This document shows positions 16,820-16,833 of a stretch of 16,833 nt of DNA, one piece after another. The notes beneath the pieces are model-generated. The model was not told the origin of the DNA and ran no database searches. It was given only the letters and a program-made list of their open reading frames with translations. The stretch covers positions 1 to 16,833 of the forward strand of contig CAVSWT010000004.1 of NCBI GenBank assembly GCA_963731745.1, given 5' to 3'. The position numbers and the translations under genes are program-made. Every line of letters starts with the position of its first letter. Position 1 is the stretch's first letter. The stretch is from CAVSWT01 sp963731745 (lineage in GTDB: Bacteria; Bacteroidota; Ignavibacteria; Ignavibacteriales; Ignavibacteriaceae).

Positions 16820-16833
16820 GATTACTGGTGAAC
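15173..16833 (+). pseudogene. GH92 alpha-mannosidase, copy B, lacks N-terminal domain and runs off the window
   Basis: This copy starts at codon 229 of the GH92 protein (A-R-Y-S-R-P-F-D-D) and so lacks the signal peptide and the N-terminal beta-sandwich with the H-L-S-G-T-G block. Its frame is unbroken to 16752 and includes the G-N-E-P-S-H-H and N-D-D-C-G-Q-M-S-A-W motifs. An ATG at 15151, lying in the tail of copy A in another frame, opens it but gives no export signal. Near the end it has the same extra C as copy A (16738) and a further extra T (16766); corrected, it reads G-G-T-L-E-F-I-L-S-D-K-P-N-Y-N-W-G-V-K-D-D-S-A-P-P-S-A-I-T-G-E and continues past the edge, so the original protein had more C-terminal residues. 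It differs from copy A by M/L, A/T, Q/E and V/I. Not expected to be secreted or functional by itself. Confidence 0.82.

Noticed and set aside
12841..16833. In-frame double-domain GH92 fusion protein
   Set aside because: Although the unit is 1647 bp (a multiple of three), the corrected frame at the end of copy A enters copy B out of phase and stops at 15195-15197.
1..16833. CRISPR array, tRNA, rRNA, toxin-antitoxin or phage-defence system
   Set aside because: Looked for on both strands; no spaced short repeats, no tRNA-like cloverleaf and no recognised defence protein was found.

Overview
This is an AT-rich stretch (roughly two thirds A+T by eye) from a member of the Bacteroidota/Chlorobi/Ignavibacteria assemblage. 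Three secreted proteins have signal peptides ending in F-S-Q. The gene content is polysaccharide or glycan degradation: GH2, GH92, a sialate-O-acetylesterase-type esterase and an FHS sugar permease. An Ignavibacteria-like host is my best guess, but no marker gene proves it. No rRNA, tRNA, CRISPR array or transposase was seen.

Layout. Positions 1-6645 (minus strand) form one tight sugar-use operon, transcribed right to left: an AraB-type ribulokinase (broken by one base), a secreted SGNH esterase with a GH2-like sugar-binding insert, an FHS/FucP-like permease, a ROK sugar kinase, and a secreted GH2 enzyme that runs off the left edge. Positions 6931-7737 hold a PhyH-type Fe(II)/2-oxoglutarate dioxygenase. 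Positions 8090-9244 hold a soluble sensor histidine kinase with a cysteine-rich PAS region. Positions 9653-12142 encode an 829-residue fusion of a TrxR/YpdA-like FAD/NADPH module to a NosR/NapH-like membrane polyferredoxin. Positions 12242-12690 hold a small secreted SecDF-P1-head protein, also broken by one base. All of these are on the minus strand. From 12841 on the plus strand lies a GH92 alpha-mannosidase gene, followed by a second, tandem, N-terminally truncated copy that reaches the right edge.

How the genes fit together. The left operon looks like secreted glycan cleavage and deacetylation, followed by import and phosphorylation of the released sugar. The GH92 alpha-mannosidase and the left-edge GH2 (closest in appearance to the beta-mannosidase / exo-glucosaminidase branch) would fit mannose-containing glycans, but this is inference. 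The kinase with the Cys-rich PAS and the FAD/polyferredoxin fusion lie next to each other and may form a redox-sensing and electron-transfer pair.

Main things to look at: (i) the 1647-bp GH92 tandem repeat, whose first ~705 bp are identical between copies while the rest differ by about 15 mostly synonymous substitutions plus two indels, a mosaic that suggests strain-variant misassembly or gene conversion; (ii) a 25-codon relic at 9550-9627 that matches the N-terminus of the nearby PhyH protein; (iii) the permuted FAD/NADPH-polyferredoxin fusion; (iv) at least five single-base frame breaks in otherwise well-conserved genes, which raise the question of sequence quality versus real decay.
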